From: Okeania sp. SIO3I5 | Lineage (GTDB): Bacteria > Cyanobacteriota > Cyanobacteriia > Cyanobacteriales > Microcoleaceae | NCBI RefSeq assembly: GCF_010672085.1 | Contig: NZ_JAAHHT010000032.1 | Span: 30,563-68,076, forward strand | Direction: 5' to 3' | Length of the DNA stretch: 37,514 nt | Position numbers and translations under genes: made by a program | In this document: positions 29,107-37,514 of the stretch, one piece after another | Numbering within the stretch: position 1 is the first letter of the stretch | How the letters are laid out: each line of letters opens with the position of its first letter | The notes under the pieces: model-generated | Told to the model about the DNA's origin: nothing | The model's database searches: none | The model's input: only the letters and a program-made list of their open reading frames with translations

Positions 29107-30048
29107 ATGCGAATATTATTTACAATTCCTCATTTTTTTAATCCTGAAGGTAGCGGACAACATGGTTCTTTACGGAAAGACCCACAAACGCGCAGAATAG
29201 CTATTACTACTTGTTTAACTTCATTGAAAGCCTTATACGGTAAATCTCAGTACATAATTGATATTAGCAAACATCAAGCTATTCCTGCTAATCAAAGCCA
29301 CGGAAATGATGTGGATATTATTGTTTGTACAACTCAAGGTTTTCACCTATTATCTCAGATTCCTTTAGCGTCAGATTTTTTAATGCACCACAACAGTAAT
29401 GTAGAACCTATGTTATTAGGATTTGAATGTCAAGCGGTACTAAAATCATGTCTGGGAAAATATGATTATTATTGTTATTTAGAAGATGATTTAGTTCTAC
29501 ACGATCCTTGGTTCTTTGTGAAATTAAAATGGTTTAATCACCATACAGGAAATGGTAATTTACTACAACCTAATCGTTATGAAGTTTCACCTTTGGGAAC
29601 TGTACCAAAAGCTTATATAGATGGAAATTTAAAACCAGAAATAACAGCTAAATTTCAAAATATTCGAGAGCAACCTCAGCTTAAGGGGAAAATTATGGAG
29701 AAAGTTATTGCTTTTCATAGAACTCTTAACCCCCATTCTGGTTGTTATTTTTTGAATGCTGAACAAATGGCAGAATGGGCGAGTAAACCTTATTTTTTGG
29801 ATAGAGATACAAGTTTTATTGGTCCGTTAGAAAGTGCGGCAACTTTGGGAATTATGCAGACTTTTAAAGTTTATAAACCTGCTGCTACTCATGCTAGTTT
29901 CTTGGAAATTCAACATTTTGGTACTACGTTTTTAAGTTTAATTGGTAATCAAATATCACTATTAGAAAAACAAGTTCAAGGTAAGGAAAAAAATCAGAGT
30001 GAAGCTAAAAATCAAGTAGAGCAAGAAATCAAAACAGAAACTAATTAG
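29107..30048 (+). CDS. Putative glycosyltransferase (GT-A-like)
   Basis: A 313-residue protein beginning MRILFTIPHFFNPEGSGQHG. A DxD-like acidic cluster, YLEDDLVLHDPWFF at 124-137, is typical of metal-binding GT-A glycosyltransferases. Downstream are HSGCYFLNAEQM and FLDRDTSFIGPLESAA, the latter a plausible acceptor or catalytic region. No membrane segment. The last ~40 residues are a charged, Gln/Lys/Glu-rich tail that looks unconstrained. The stop TAG (30046-30048) lies in the terminal repeat of an inserted inverted-repeat element, so the natural C-terminus may have been changed by that insertion. The start is preceded by a heptamer repeat. Confidence 0.72.
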   Translation: MRILFTIPHFFNPEGSGQHGSLRKDPQTRRIAITTCLTSLKALYGKSQYIIDISKHQAIPANQSHGNDVDIIVCTTQGFHLLSQIPLASDFLMHHNSNVEPMLLGFECQAVLKSCLGKYDYYCYLEDDLVLHDPWFFVKLKWFNHHTGNGNLLQPNRYEVSPLGTVPKAYIDGNLKPEITAKFQNIREQPQLKGKIMEKVIAFHRTLNPHSGCYFLNAEQMAEWASKPYFLDRDTSFIGPLESAATLGIMQTFKVYKPAATHASFLEIQHFGTTFLSLIGNQISLLEKQVQGKEKNQSEAKNQVEQEIKTETN

Positions 30049-30298
30049 GAGCTGCTGAAAAAATCTTATAGGTGAGGGTAGGAGTCAGGAGACTCGAGAC
30101 TCGAGACTCGAAGAGTAAAAAATGAGTGAGGAGGCAGAAGGAAGAATTATCCCTTGATTTTTCTGCCAATAGTCAACCCTTTCATCCTAACTTTATGCAG
30201 CTCTTGCGTAGCAAAAACCTTGTAATGCATGAAAGACCATTATCGGCTCAAACCTTTATCTATCAATGCTTTAAAATTTAATCAGCAACCCCTAATTA
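30042..30298 (-). mobile_element. Inverted-repeat element, copy C (reverse orientation)
   Basis: A 257 bp element with ends TAATTAGGAGCTGCTGA (left) and, as reverse complement of the right end, TAATTAGGGGTTGCTGATTA. Its reverse complement has the same interior order as copies A and B (AGCTGCATAAAGTTAG, GGCAGAAAAATCAAGG, then heptamers GACTCGA at 30091-30112). The left end supplies the stop codon of the preceding CDS. TAATTAGGATCTGCTAAA directly follows from 30293 and may be the end of a further copy. Confidence 0.72.
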
Positions 30299-30439
30299 GG
30301 ATCTGCTAAATAATTATTTTCGGGAGTGTGGGGAATTTGGGGAGATGGGGATATCTATAGGTAAAAAATAATTCGCCTTTGGCAATTACTGATGATAACA
30401 TTGCACAATTAGGAATGATGAAATCTGAAAGTCTATATT

Positions 30440-30745
30440 TTTTAACTTCCCGCCAGGGAAGTCCCGCGCTCTCCCGTTGGTGGAGCAAGTGCGGCAGCTA
30501 TTAGGGGAGCGTCGGGATGAAAGCCAGGGCAAAGCCTTAGACGTCTCCACAAATAAAATGTTCCGCTCCCCGAGACCACGCAGGAGGTATTTTATTATGA
30601 TACTTATAGTTGGTCTAAGATCAACGAACACAGGAGGAGGACATCACCTCTGTCATGCCCAGCGGTCAGGGTTTCCCAGGCGCTCAGAATCCCGCTTGGT
30701 CCATCCCCCTAACCCCACGAGTGAAAGGGAGGAATAGAAGGGCAA
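30440..30745. other. GC-rich conserved-looking stretch, possible IS200/IS605 remnant or structured RNA
   Basis: About 300 bp is clearly richer in G+C than all flanking DNA and has no convincing ORF. It contains GCCAGGGAAGTCCCGCGCTC, a GTGGAG/CTCCAC pairing (about 30480/30545), CAGGAGGAGGACATCACCTC and GGCGCTCAGAATCCCGC. The last word recalls right ends of IS200/IS605-type elements, where the TnpB guide RNA lies. No TnpA or TnpB coding sequence is present. The alternatives are a decayed mobile element end or another non-coding RNA. Confidence 0.3.
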
Positions 30746-30830
30746 CGTCGGGAGTATGTCAATAACTCTTTCCTAAATATATGTGATATAAGTTTGACTT
30801 TGATTTAACAGGCAACTAAAAAATTATAGT

Positions 30831-30923
30831 CAGGACTTACGCAAAACTACCATATCTAGTAGTGGCGATTCGTGAACCGCCACTACAGATGGTGTAGAAT
30901 TTGATATGCGTACGTAAGTCCTG
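30831..30923. mobile_element. MITE with GGACTTACG termini and ATAGT target duplication
   Basis: A 93 bp element bounded by CAGGACTTACG and CGTAAGTCCTG. A central hairpin, AGTGGCG/CGCCACT, has a 10 nt loop. ATAGT lies immediately outside both ends, consistent with a 5 bp target-site duplication. No ORF. Confidence 0.85.
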
Positions 30924-30993
30924 ATAGTCTTATTTGAAATTTTAAGCGATCGCCTCAAAGAGCTACTAAATCGCAAATCAGCCCTAATTAAGA

Positions 30994-31031
30994 CAAAAAA
31001 AGAGGAGTGATTAAAAAGAAATCACAGCCTC
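30994..31031 (-). terminator. Rho-independent terminator of the RTX gene
   Basis: Read on the minus strand, a hairpin (outer pairs GAGG/CCTC, inner GTGATT/AATCAC, 7 nt loop) begins about 25 bp after the stop codon and is followed by a run of seven T. The opposite side also ends in T residues, so it may act in both directions. Confidence 0.8.
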
Positions 31032-31055
31032 ATATTTTTTTCTAATAGATTAGTT

Positions 31056-33062
31056 TTAGATGATTAAAATGTCGCTTTGAAGTAGATTTGGAGTACCGTT
31101 GAGGCGAGCAATAGTAATAACATCACTTAGATCCTCTGGACCACCATTACCACTAGGATCGTACTTTAACAAACCGGAACCTGCTAATGTTGGGCTTTCT
31201 TCGTCTGGTATTTGTACGGGGTTTCGTTCGTAGATAATTGTTGGAGTTGTGCCTCGAGCATCACTATTTACATAGTTATCGCCTGGGTCAATCAGAACAA
31301 AATCTGCACTAGCAATAATTGAACCTTCGCTGGAGTTGGCTAAATTAAATCCATCACCCAGAAGTAGTATTCGGTCATCAGCAGGATCGAAATCTACAAT
31401 AACACTATTCTTGGTGTCTTCCGAGACTGCAAAATAAGCAAAACTATCGTTTCCTTCACCACCAATTAATGAGTCACCCGTACCATTAAGACCTGCTGCG
31501 ATATAGTCATTACCAGCACCACCGAGAATAGTATCTCGGCCACCTCGGCCAAATATAACGTCATCCCCTGCACCAGCAACAATACTATCGTTTCCTGTTT
31601 CACTCTCAGCACCACCAATAATGGAGTCATCACCTGCTCCAGTAACTAGGGAATCATCTCCAAAACCACCACTTAAGGTGTTCCTACCTTGAGTATCTAC
31701 TATCAAGAATGTTGATGTATTACCTTCAATCTGAGTTGCTATGATAGTATCATTACCTTGTGTGTTGCCTATTAATTGATCCCCAGTTCCACCAAACTGG
31801 ATAAAGTCATTACCTGTACCACCATTGAAGAAGTTGGATACACCAGTATTCGTATTACCTAGTAAACGGTCATTACCTGCACCACCAATCAGAGTAATTT
31901 CAGCAACTACAGTACCTGTAGTAGTAGCATCTATGGTGTCACTACCTGCACCACCATCTCCCCGGTTAAATATACCACTCAGACAGTCATTACCTTCACC
32001 CCCAATCATTGTATCAGTTACAAATCCTGCCACTAAGGTATCATTACCTGCACCACCATCCAATCTGTTTGCACCAGAAAAACCCGGAAGTATAAGTTCT
32101 ACAGAATTAGGACTAAATTTATCCTGGTTTTCTTCAAGCAATCTTGTCACAATAGAGTCATTACCTTCACCACCGACTAAGGTATCCCTTGCAGCTTGAC
32201 CACGAAGAGTATCGTTCCCAACTCCACCATCTAAAGAATTTCTACCGTCCTGTAATGGCCCTACCGCACCTTGAATCAAATCATTACCTTCACCACCAAG
32301 TAGGGTAGACCTTGATATTGGAATTAGAGCTGTAGCGGTACTATTACCCGGAACGATGCCTGTCCTTTCGCGATTCAAGTTGGTAATTACATCATCACCT
32401 CGATCTCCACTTAAACGGACTTGGCTGCCTAAAGAATATAATGTATCGCCATCTCTACCACCATAGATAATATCGCGATCGCCCCAAGCTGCAACAAAAT
32501 CTGCCTGTCGGTTGGCAGATATAAAGTTATCATCACCTGTTGCACTAGATAGTGTAGCTAGATTTTCCAAATCTAGGTTGTCTGGTACTTCATTATTAGA
32601 CAATAAACTGATAGTGTCTGAATCTCTACCACCATAAATGCTATCTCTTTGGCCTATGACTATTGTATCATTACCTTGATTGGCAGAGAACCAGTTATCT
32701 CCATTAGAACCTCGGAGAAAGTCATTTCCACCTCCTCCATAGAGAGTTGTTCGGGAAATAACTTCTAAGGTGTCATTACCTGCATCTCCAAATCCAAAAC
32801 CTCCTAAACCAACGAAGTTCAAAGTATCATCTCCATTCCCACCTTCGAGATTGTCAGGATTGATTGATTCACCTTCAGTATTAAAACTAGATATACCCCT
32901 AGACAGCAAAGAGTCGTTTCCCTCTCCACCTCGAACTAGGCTACCGCTTAAGACAGAAGTTAATATTGTATCATCTCCGCCAATACCATTAATTGTATCA
33001 GGTATCTGATTTCCTTCGTTCTCCTGATCGAAAAAATCGTCTCCGTTAGTTAGTGTTACCAT
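31056..33062 (-). CDS. RTX-type calcium-binding repeat protein, probable type I secretion substrate
   Basis: A 668-residue, acidic, cysteine-poor protein. From about residue 5 to 545 it is built of degenerate nonapeptide repeats of the GGxGxDxUx form (GGEGNDSLL, GGNGDDTLN, GGGGNDFLR, GGAGNDTLV, GGAGNDYIA), which bind Ca2+ and fold as a parallel beta-roll once outside the cell. The last ~120 residues lack repeats and contain VIVDFDPADDRILLLGDGFN, a common pre-terminal motif in cyanobacterial RTX proteins. The C-terminus (LNGTPNLLQSDILII) would carry the uncleaved secretion signal. There is no N-terminal signal peptide. The exporter genes at 16006-23228 make a natural partner, but the pairing is inference. 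A good terminator follows the gene. Confidence 0.9.
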   Translation of the reverse strand: MVTLTNGDDFFDQENEGNQIPDTINGIGGDDTILTSVLSGSLVRGGEGNDSLLSRGISSFNTEGESINPDNLEGGNGDDTLNFVGLGGFGFGDAGNDTLEVISRTTLYGGGGNDFLRGSNGDNWFSANQGNDTIVIGQRDSIYGGRDSDTISLLSNNEVPDNLDLENLATLSSATGDDNFISANRQADFVAAWGDRDIIYGGRDGDTLYSLGSQVRLSGDRGDDVITNLNRERTGIVPGNSTATALIPISRSTLLGGEGNDLIQGAVGPLQDGRNSLDGGVGNDTLRGQAARDTLVGGEGNDSIVTRLLEENQDKFSPNSVELILPGFSGANRLDGGAGNDTLVAGFVTDTMIGGEGNDCLSGIFNRGDGGAGSDTIDATTTGTVVAEITLIGGAGNDRLLGNTNTGVSNFFNGGTGNDFIQFGGTGDQLIGNTQGNDTIIATQIEGNTSTFLIVDTQGRNTLSGGFGDDSLVTGAGDDSIIGGAESETGNDSIVAGAGDDVIFGRGGRDTILGGAGNDYIAAGLNGTGDSLIGGEGNDSFAYFAVSEDTKNSVIVDFDPADDRILLLGDGFNLANSSEGSIIASADFVLIDPGDNYVNSDARGTTPTIIYERNPVQIPDEESPTLAGSGLLKYDPSGNGGPEDLSDVITIARLNGTPNLLQSDILII

Positions 33063-33484
33063 ACCGTTTCACTCCTCTACATCTATAAATTTATGGTCAA
33101 TTGTTCTGTTTGGTTATGCCACTAAGAACATAAGTAATTTTATATTCGGCTGTAGTTTAACCTGTTTATCTGGTATTAGTCTAGCCTTTTAACTACGAAA
33201 ATTATCGGACATAATTGGGCCGAGTTATGTGCCTGTGAGTTTACCATTATTGACTTTGATGTACAACTTGGTATTTATTCTCAGGCAAAACATTTTTAAT
33301 GATTGATTATAGTATGAACATTATTGGTGGACGGGATTAATTAATTTTAGGTTCCCAAATATGATGGTTAATTTTTCAGGTATCTATAGCAAGGAACAAG
33401 GAACAGTTAGAAAAACATATCAACTTTTTAGATTTATCATCAGTAATTGTCCTAACCAATTCTTTCTTTGCCATAGTGTTTTGA
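33063..33484. other. Intergenic region
   Basis: 422 bp between two minus-strand genes; it should contain the promoter of the RTX gene. I see no repeats, hairpins or convincing ORFs. Confidence 0.5.
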
Positions 33485-34741
33485 TCAGGTTAGAGAGGTT
33501 TTTTTCTCTATACCTACCTTTGGTAGACTACGATTGGCAACTTGATTAATTAGTTCCAAATGTTTTTTTAATAAATCTGAAAGTGCGTATCTTTCTAATA
33601 CAGTTTGGCGTGCTTTTTCCCGTATTTCTGCCATGCGAGTTGGATGGTCTAAGACTTCATCAACACGGTCAGCTACTTGCTTGGGAGAGAAGAAGTCTAC
33701 TAATAGGCCATTTTCTCCGTCTTGAATCACTTCTTTGACTGGTGCTGTGTCTGAACCGACAATTAAGCAACCGGTGGATAGGGATTCAATCATTGACCAT
33801 GACAGCACAAAAGGTCTGGTTAGGTAAATGTGAACATCTGATGCTTGAATGACTTTCAGATATAATCCATAGGGCAATGAGCCAACAAAATGAACTCTTG
33901 ATAAGTCCAAGGGGATTTTTTCTAGCATCTCTTGTTTATAAGTTTTACCATTAGGCAAAGATTTACCATAGCAAACTCTTTCTGAACCAACTACTACTAC
34001 ATGACAATTTGGCCTTCTTTCTTGAATATAGGCGATCGCTTCGATGAATTCTGGAAAGCCTCGATATGGTTCCATTCCTCTTGCTACATAGGTCACGAGT
34101 TCATCTACTCCAGACAGGTCTAGATTTGGCAGTACCAGTTTTGCGCCGGGATTGGGTTTGAAGTAGTCAGTATCTACTCCATCGTGGAGTACGGATAGTT
34201 TGCTTTGAAATTCTGTGGGAAATTGGGAACGCTGCCATTGTGTGGGGGATAAACCCCAATCACAAGAGTATAAGTCTATTAATATGGGGGCGTTTTTTAC
34301 CCTGATTCTGGCCATGTCATCTACTGTTAGGGGTTCTGCGGGGTCAAAATCTGCATCGGAACCCTGAGAATGATAGAACCATTCAAAGTAGCAGAGAAGG
34401 GGAGTTCCTGGAAATGCTTCTTTGACAAATAGAGTTGGTCCCCACCCAGAGTGACCGCAAATTACGTCTGGGACAAATCCTTGGGCCTTGAGTTGTTCTG
34501 CCATTCTAAATACGGCTTGTCCATGGATTACTGCACTTTCTAGAGGACGCACATAATGGTGAGTTTCTGGGCGGGGTTCCCGACTGGGGTTGAATAGTGC
34601 TTTATAAACTCCTGGTATTTTCCATTCTGGACGTTCATTTTTTGTACCAAAGACGACTTTATTTTCTGGGTTAGCTCCTAAAGCGGTAATAATATGGCGA
34701 TATTGGGCTGGAAAATTCGGGTGTAGGAATAGGGCCTTCAT
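33485..34741 (-). CDS. GT4-family glycosyltransferase
   Basis: A protein of 418 residues from the ATG at 34741. The frame stays open to 34837, but the added 32 residues (MNFECVNFELKKW...) are not family-like, whereas MKALFLHPNFPAQYRHI is a typical GT-B start. N-terminal half: VICGHSGWGPTLFVKE and CYFEWFYHSQG. C-terminal half: VTYVARGMEPYRGFPEFIEA, VVVVGSE, VHFVGSLPYGLYL, then SWSMIESLSTGCLIVGSDTA at 314-333 with Glu319 and PVKEVIQDGENGLLVDF. This is the usual donor-nucleotide site of retaining GT4 enzymes. The GMEPYRGF segment is typical of a cyanobacterial/proteobacterial surface glycan subfamily. The sugar cannot be predicted. Confidence 0.92.
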   Translation of the reverse strand: MKALFLHPNFPAQYRHIITALGANPENKVVFGTKNERPEWKIPGVYKALFNPSREPRPETHHYVRPLESAVIHGQAVFRMAEQLKAQGFVPDVICGHSGWGPTLFVKEAFPGTPLLCYFEWFYHSQGSDADFDPAEPLTVDDMARIRVKNAPILIDLYSCDWGLSPTQWQRSQFPTEFQSKLSVLHDGVDTDYFKPNPGAKLVLPNLDLSGVDELVTYVARGMEPYRGFPEFIEAIAYIQERRPNCHVVVVGSERVCYGKSLPNGKTYKQEMLEKIPLDLSRVHFVGSLPYGLYLKVIQASDVHIYLTRPFVLSWSMIESLSTGCLIVGSDTAPVKEVIQDGENGLLVDFFSPKQVADRVDEVLDHPTRMAEIREKARQTVLERYALSDLLKKHLELINQVANRSLPKVGIEKKTSLT

Positions 34742-34837
34742 AAGTTTGGCGATTGGTGATTGTGGTTTAATAGTTGATAAAAATATAGTCAAATATGACC
34801 ATTTTTTTAATTCAAAATTCACGCATTCAAAGTTCAA

Positions 34838-35577
34838 AAAATTTGGTTCTAAGTGAATTTCAATAATTTTTTAATTAAGGATTCTTTTTCTCGTTCTTGT
34901 TTAACAAAAAAATCAAAAATATTTTCCTTATTATCACCTCTGACTTTAGACAGAGGTGATAATAAGGGAATTAATAATGCAAGAATTTTGAATTGAGAGG
35001 AGGAGATTTAAACAATGATTGGTTCTGTTGATAAATTTCGTTTGCTACTAAAAAGCTTTTCGGTATTTCTATCTAGTATCATCAAGATTTGTTGAGATAC
35101 TTGATTCTGGCATTGCTTGATAATCTGATTGAGATTGCAAAGTTTTTTGCAGGTCATAATTTGCAGGTCATAATAGGATAGATTTGTCTTTTCAAAGATG
35201 AAAGATTGACGAATTAAATAATTAGCATGAGTTTAAGAGATTTTTAGAAAAAAAACACAGTCGGTCAATTTCAGCAGAAAAACGATGATTTTTATGAATC
35301 ATAAATCTCTCAACTGCATCTCAGAAATCAAGGATTTAAAATTACTATAATAATTTGAGTATTAAGGAATTTTTATTATTATTTAGTCTTGAATTTTTAG
35401 CTTACTTCATTATACCATTAAACATCTGGACTTTGAGTTATTAAATTTTGTCAAATATTTAGTACCTCTGTAGGAATTAAGAAGATATTTAACATTGTTT
35501 TACTACATCAGACTATATTTATGCATAACTTTTATTCTACTAAATTATTAGGGACTTCCAAATAAAAAATATACATA
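34838..35577. other. Intergenic region with a long perfect hairpin
   Basis: No gene. 34926-34967 is a perfect 17 bp inverted repeat (CCTTATTATCACCTCTG / CAGAGGTGATAATAAGG) with an 8 nt loop, about 185 bp upstream of the GT4 start. On the minus strand it is followed by AT-rich T-runs, so it could act as a terminator or a leader structure. Confidence 0.7.
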
Positions 35578-35665
35578 GGACTTACGCATTTTTGAGTTCT
35601 AAACACTACATATCTATAACGTTAGAGTTTTTGAACGCTGTATATAGTGTTTATGTGCAAGTCCT
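35578..35665. mobile_element. MITE with AGGACTTACGCA termini
   Basis: An 88 bp element with ends AGGACTTACGCA and TGCAAGTCCT and an inner stem TAAACACTA/TAGTGTTTA around an AACGTT palindrome. It shares its terminal word with the element at 30831-30923 but not its interior, so it is a second type with the same ends. Confidence 0.75.
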
Positions 35666-35759
35666 AATTCAATTACCCTGAATTGAGGGAGTAGGGAATA
35701 AAGGCAGCGAAACTTTCCAGATTTAGTTCAAAAATTGGATAATTTATTTTTTGCTATTC

Positions 35760-35803
35760 CCTTTATTATTAATTATTAATTGTTAATTATTAATTATTAA
35801 TTC
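35760..35803. repeat. TAATTAT heptamer STRR supplying a stop codon
   Basis: Five TAATTAT-type 7 bp units. The TAA stop of the next minus-strand gene (35797-35799) lies inside the run. Confidence 0.85.
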
Positions 35804-36495
35804 TTGTCAGGTGCTTGGCAAATCCACACACAATCTCTAGGAACTGAGTTAGTGTCTTTATGAATAATTTGGTAGTTAAGATGGGAGAGAAATTTTTCCA
35901 TTATTGTGTCTGTCATTACTGAGTGAGCGGTGCCATTTCGTTTTCCCATAAGATTTTTATCCCAATCTTTAAGAAATCTTTGCCAACCTAGATCGCTGAG
36001 GGTATTTGTGTGGTGAAATATGCAAAGTTTTTGCCCTTTTAATTTGGCAGGAATTTGAGTTAGGTAGTTAAAAATATCTCTGGGTTCTAAATGCACCATT
36101 GTGTCGTAGCAAAAGCAAACATCTGCTACTTGTGATTCAATTTGATTTAGTGTTATTCCGTCAATTTTTACATATTTTATTCGATCTTCACCAAGTCGAT
36201 TTTTAGTAGCATTTAACATGGAATTGGAAATATCTGCACATATTAATTTTTGGCAATTTTTGAGTAACAATGCTGCGGTTCTTCCCCCACCAATTCCTAT
36301 TTCTAATACTGTATCTTTTGATTTGATATAAGGTAGGATAAATTTGTCTTCTATTAATTTTTCATACTCTGTTAATGAGTTTGCTGCTCCGGCTGCTTTG
36401 CCTATCCATTCATCTCCTATATTAGTTAATTTTGGGTGATTTTCTTGCCATTCTTTTGCATAGTTTTCCCATGCTTTTTCGTAATCAATAGTCAT
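35797..36495 (-). CDS. Class I SAM-dependent methyltransferase
   Basis: A 232-residue protein with SAM motif I TVLEIGIGGGRTA at 62-74, the acidic strand LICADIS at 84-90, and VADVCFCYDTMVHLEP as the post-motif loop. The N-terminal WENYAKEWQENHPKLTNIGDEW is typical of a cyanobacterial Methyltransf_11/25 subfamily common in glycan and O-antigen-like clusters. The C-terminal region (CIFHHTNTLSDLGW, GTAHSVMTDTIMEKF) is normal in length. The substrate is unknown. ATG start at 36495; no neighbour is close enough to show an operon. Confidence 0.85.
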   Translation of the reverse strand: MTIDYEKAWENYAKEWQENHPKLTNIGDEWIGKAAGAANSLTEYEKLIEDKFILPYIKSKDTVLEIGIGGGRTAALLLKNCQKLICADISNSMLNATKNRLGEDRIKYVKIDGITLNQIESQVADVCFCYDTMVHLEPRDIFNYLTQIPAKLKGQKLCIFHHTNTLSDLGWQRFLKDWDKNLMGKRNGTAHSVMTDTIMEKFLSHLNYQIIHKDTNSVPRDCVWICQAPDKN

Positions 36496-36928
36496 GTTAT
36501 ATATCTGTATTTTGTGATTTTATTAATTAAGTTTTTTCGTGCAGATGTAGTTAAGGTACAAACACAAACAAATTTATAATTTTCAGGAAACAAAGTGCGA
36601 AAAAGAATCAAAATTAAGTATGCCTGAACTAATCAGAGAAAATCTGGGTTAGCAGTTTAATTCTACACATAAAAATTCTTTGGTAGGATAGGAAAATACT
36701 AATTTATCAATATTAAATAAGGGTGAGCATTAAACAATCAAGCTATATCATAAAATGTAAAGCTATAAAATAGCTCGATAAATAGGTTATTTCTGATTAT
36801 TTTACCAAACTAAACATACTTCTCAAACTAAACATATTTCTGTTTGATTATACCAACCTACTTATAGAACCCTTTTGATATCTTTTAGCTTGATTTTCCT
36901 TATTATATCTGAATAAGAAAACTAAGTT
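36496..36928. other. Intergenic region
   Basis: 433 bp without an ORF or strong structure, AT-rich. It presumably contains the promoter of the minus-strand methyltransferase. Near-repeated ACTAAACATA words at 36808-36835 are the only regularity I see. Confidence 0.45.
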
Positions 36929-37514
36929 GAATAAAGAGTCATGCGTATAGGCGAACAACCCCAGTTAATCTTTAACTTATCAGAATTTGTGTAAAAATGC
37001 AACGGAAAATCTTTTGACGCGCCGATTTTTTTTTCAGGAGCTTCAGAGAATGAAAATGTTTGTATCTCTACACTAAGAAGCAATCGATGGCAAGATTTGA
37101 TGAGGCAAAAACAAGCATATATATGAGAAACTCTGACAAGATGAAAATATTTCTGTTATTGCTCTTTACGAAAATTCTTGAATACTTTATTGTCTCTGAG
37201 TAAAAAATTTGGTTGAATAAAGAGTCATGCATATAGGCGAGCGACCCCAGTTAATCTTTAGCATATCAGAATTTGTGTAAAAATGCAACGGAAAATCTTT
37301 TGACGCGCCGATTTTTTTCAGGAGCTTCAGAGAATGAAAATGTTTGTATCTCTACACTAAGAAGCAATCGATGGCAAGATTTGATGAGGCAAAAACAAGC
37401 ATATATATGAGAAACTCTGACAAGATGAAAATATTTCTGTTATTGCTCTTTACGAAAATTCTTGAATACTTTATTGTCTCTGAGTAAAAAATTTGGTTGA
37501 ATAAAGAGTCATGC
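36929..37514. repeat. ~285 bp tandem array, continuing past the window
   Basis: GAATAAAGAGTCATGC starts units at 36929, 37215 and 37499. The spacings are 286 and 284 bp, the difference lying mainly in a T-run. The two complete copies are almost identical over their whole length. Each contains AACGGAAAATCTTTTGACGC and GCAATCGATGGCAAGATTTG. I see no coding frame or tRNA in the unit. The window ends inside the third copy. Confidence 0.93.

Noticed and set aside
30306-30737. Three overlapping ORFs on both strands of the GC-rich stretch
   Set aside because: They overlap one another in conflicting frames, have no family similarity or ribosome-binding sites, and are best explained by fewer chance stops in GC-richer DNA.
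31825-33009. Plus-strand ORFs opposite the RTX gene (31825-32199, 32770-33009)
   Set aside because: They are antisense to Gly/Asp-rich repeats, which leaves Pro/Ser-rich open frames by codon bias.
34742-34837. 32-residue N-terminal extension of the GT4 glycosyltransferase
   Set aside because: The family start MKALFLHPNFPAQYRH is at 34741, and the upstream residues look like translated AT-rich spacer.

Overview
The window reads as chromosome of a low-GC filamentous cyanobacterium. The evidence is recurrent HIP1 octamers (GCGATCGC, for example near 2592, 5583, 7117, 17252, 19242, 26743 and 34032), cyanobacterial-type proteins, heptameric short tandem repeats (STRRs) and a very low coding fraction (roughly 55%). 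The coding style and repeat load resemble Trichodesmium/Okeania-type Oscillatoriales; that placement is inference from style only.

Layout. 1-4235: a polytopic membrane protein gene flanked on both sides by tandem arrays (about 150 bp and 82 bp units), then a small inverted-repeat element. 4415-6139: a type II thioesterase and a methyltransferase with no NRPS/PKS gene in view. 6301-9392: rmlD and rmlC (dTDP-rhamnose synthesis), each bordered by tandem arrays (103 bp and 137 bp units). 9566-12840: a zinc-ribbon methyltransferase and a second polytopic membrane protein related to the first. 12905-13540: a higher-order repeat array. 13884-15674: a small DUF6887-like gene divergent from a Ser/Thr kinase with an unassigned C-terminal domain. 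16006-23228: a type I secretion module (HlyD-like adaptor, ABC exporter with N-terminal cyclic-nucleotide-binding and dead C39 domains, parvulin). 23229-26443: a decayed region with two pseudogenes, the second ending in a 284/239 bp tandem array. 26444-30048: a methyltransferase-glycosyltransferase fusion and a second glycosyltransferase. 30306-30760: a GC-richer stretch of unclear nature. 31056-33062: an RTX-type calcium-binding protein. 33485-36495: a GT4 glycosyltransferase and a methyltransferase. 36929 to the end: a ~285 bp tandem array that runs out of the window.

How the genes fit together. Most genes suit surface glycan work: two nucleotide-sugar enzymes, three glycosyltransferase-like proteins, several methyltransferases and two GT-C-like membrane proteins. 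The secretion module and the RTX protein suit export of a large surface or S-layer-like protein.

The most unusual aspect is repeat biology. Nearly every short tandem repeat has a 7 bp unit, and at seven genes the repeat encodes the stop codon and sometimes the last residues. One ~150 bp satellite is a tandem amplification of the 3' end of the neighbouring CDS. A second array appears to have grown out of a dying gene in the same way. A family of ~220-260 bp inverted-repeat elements carries the heptamers inside it and also sits at gene stop codons.
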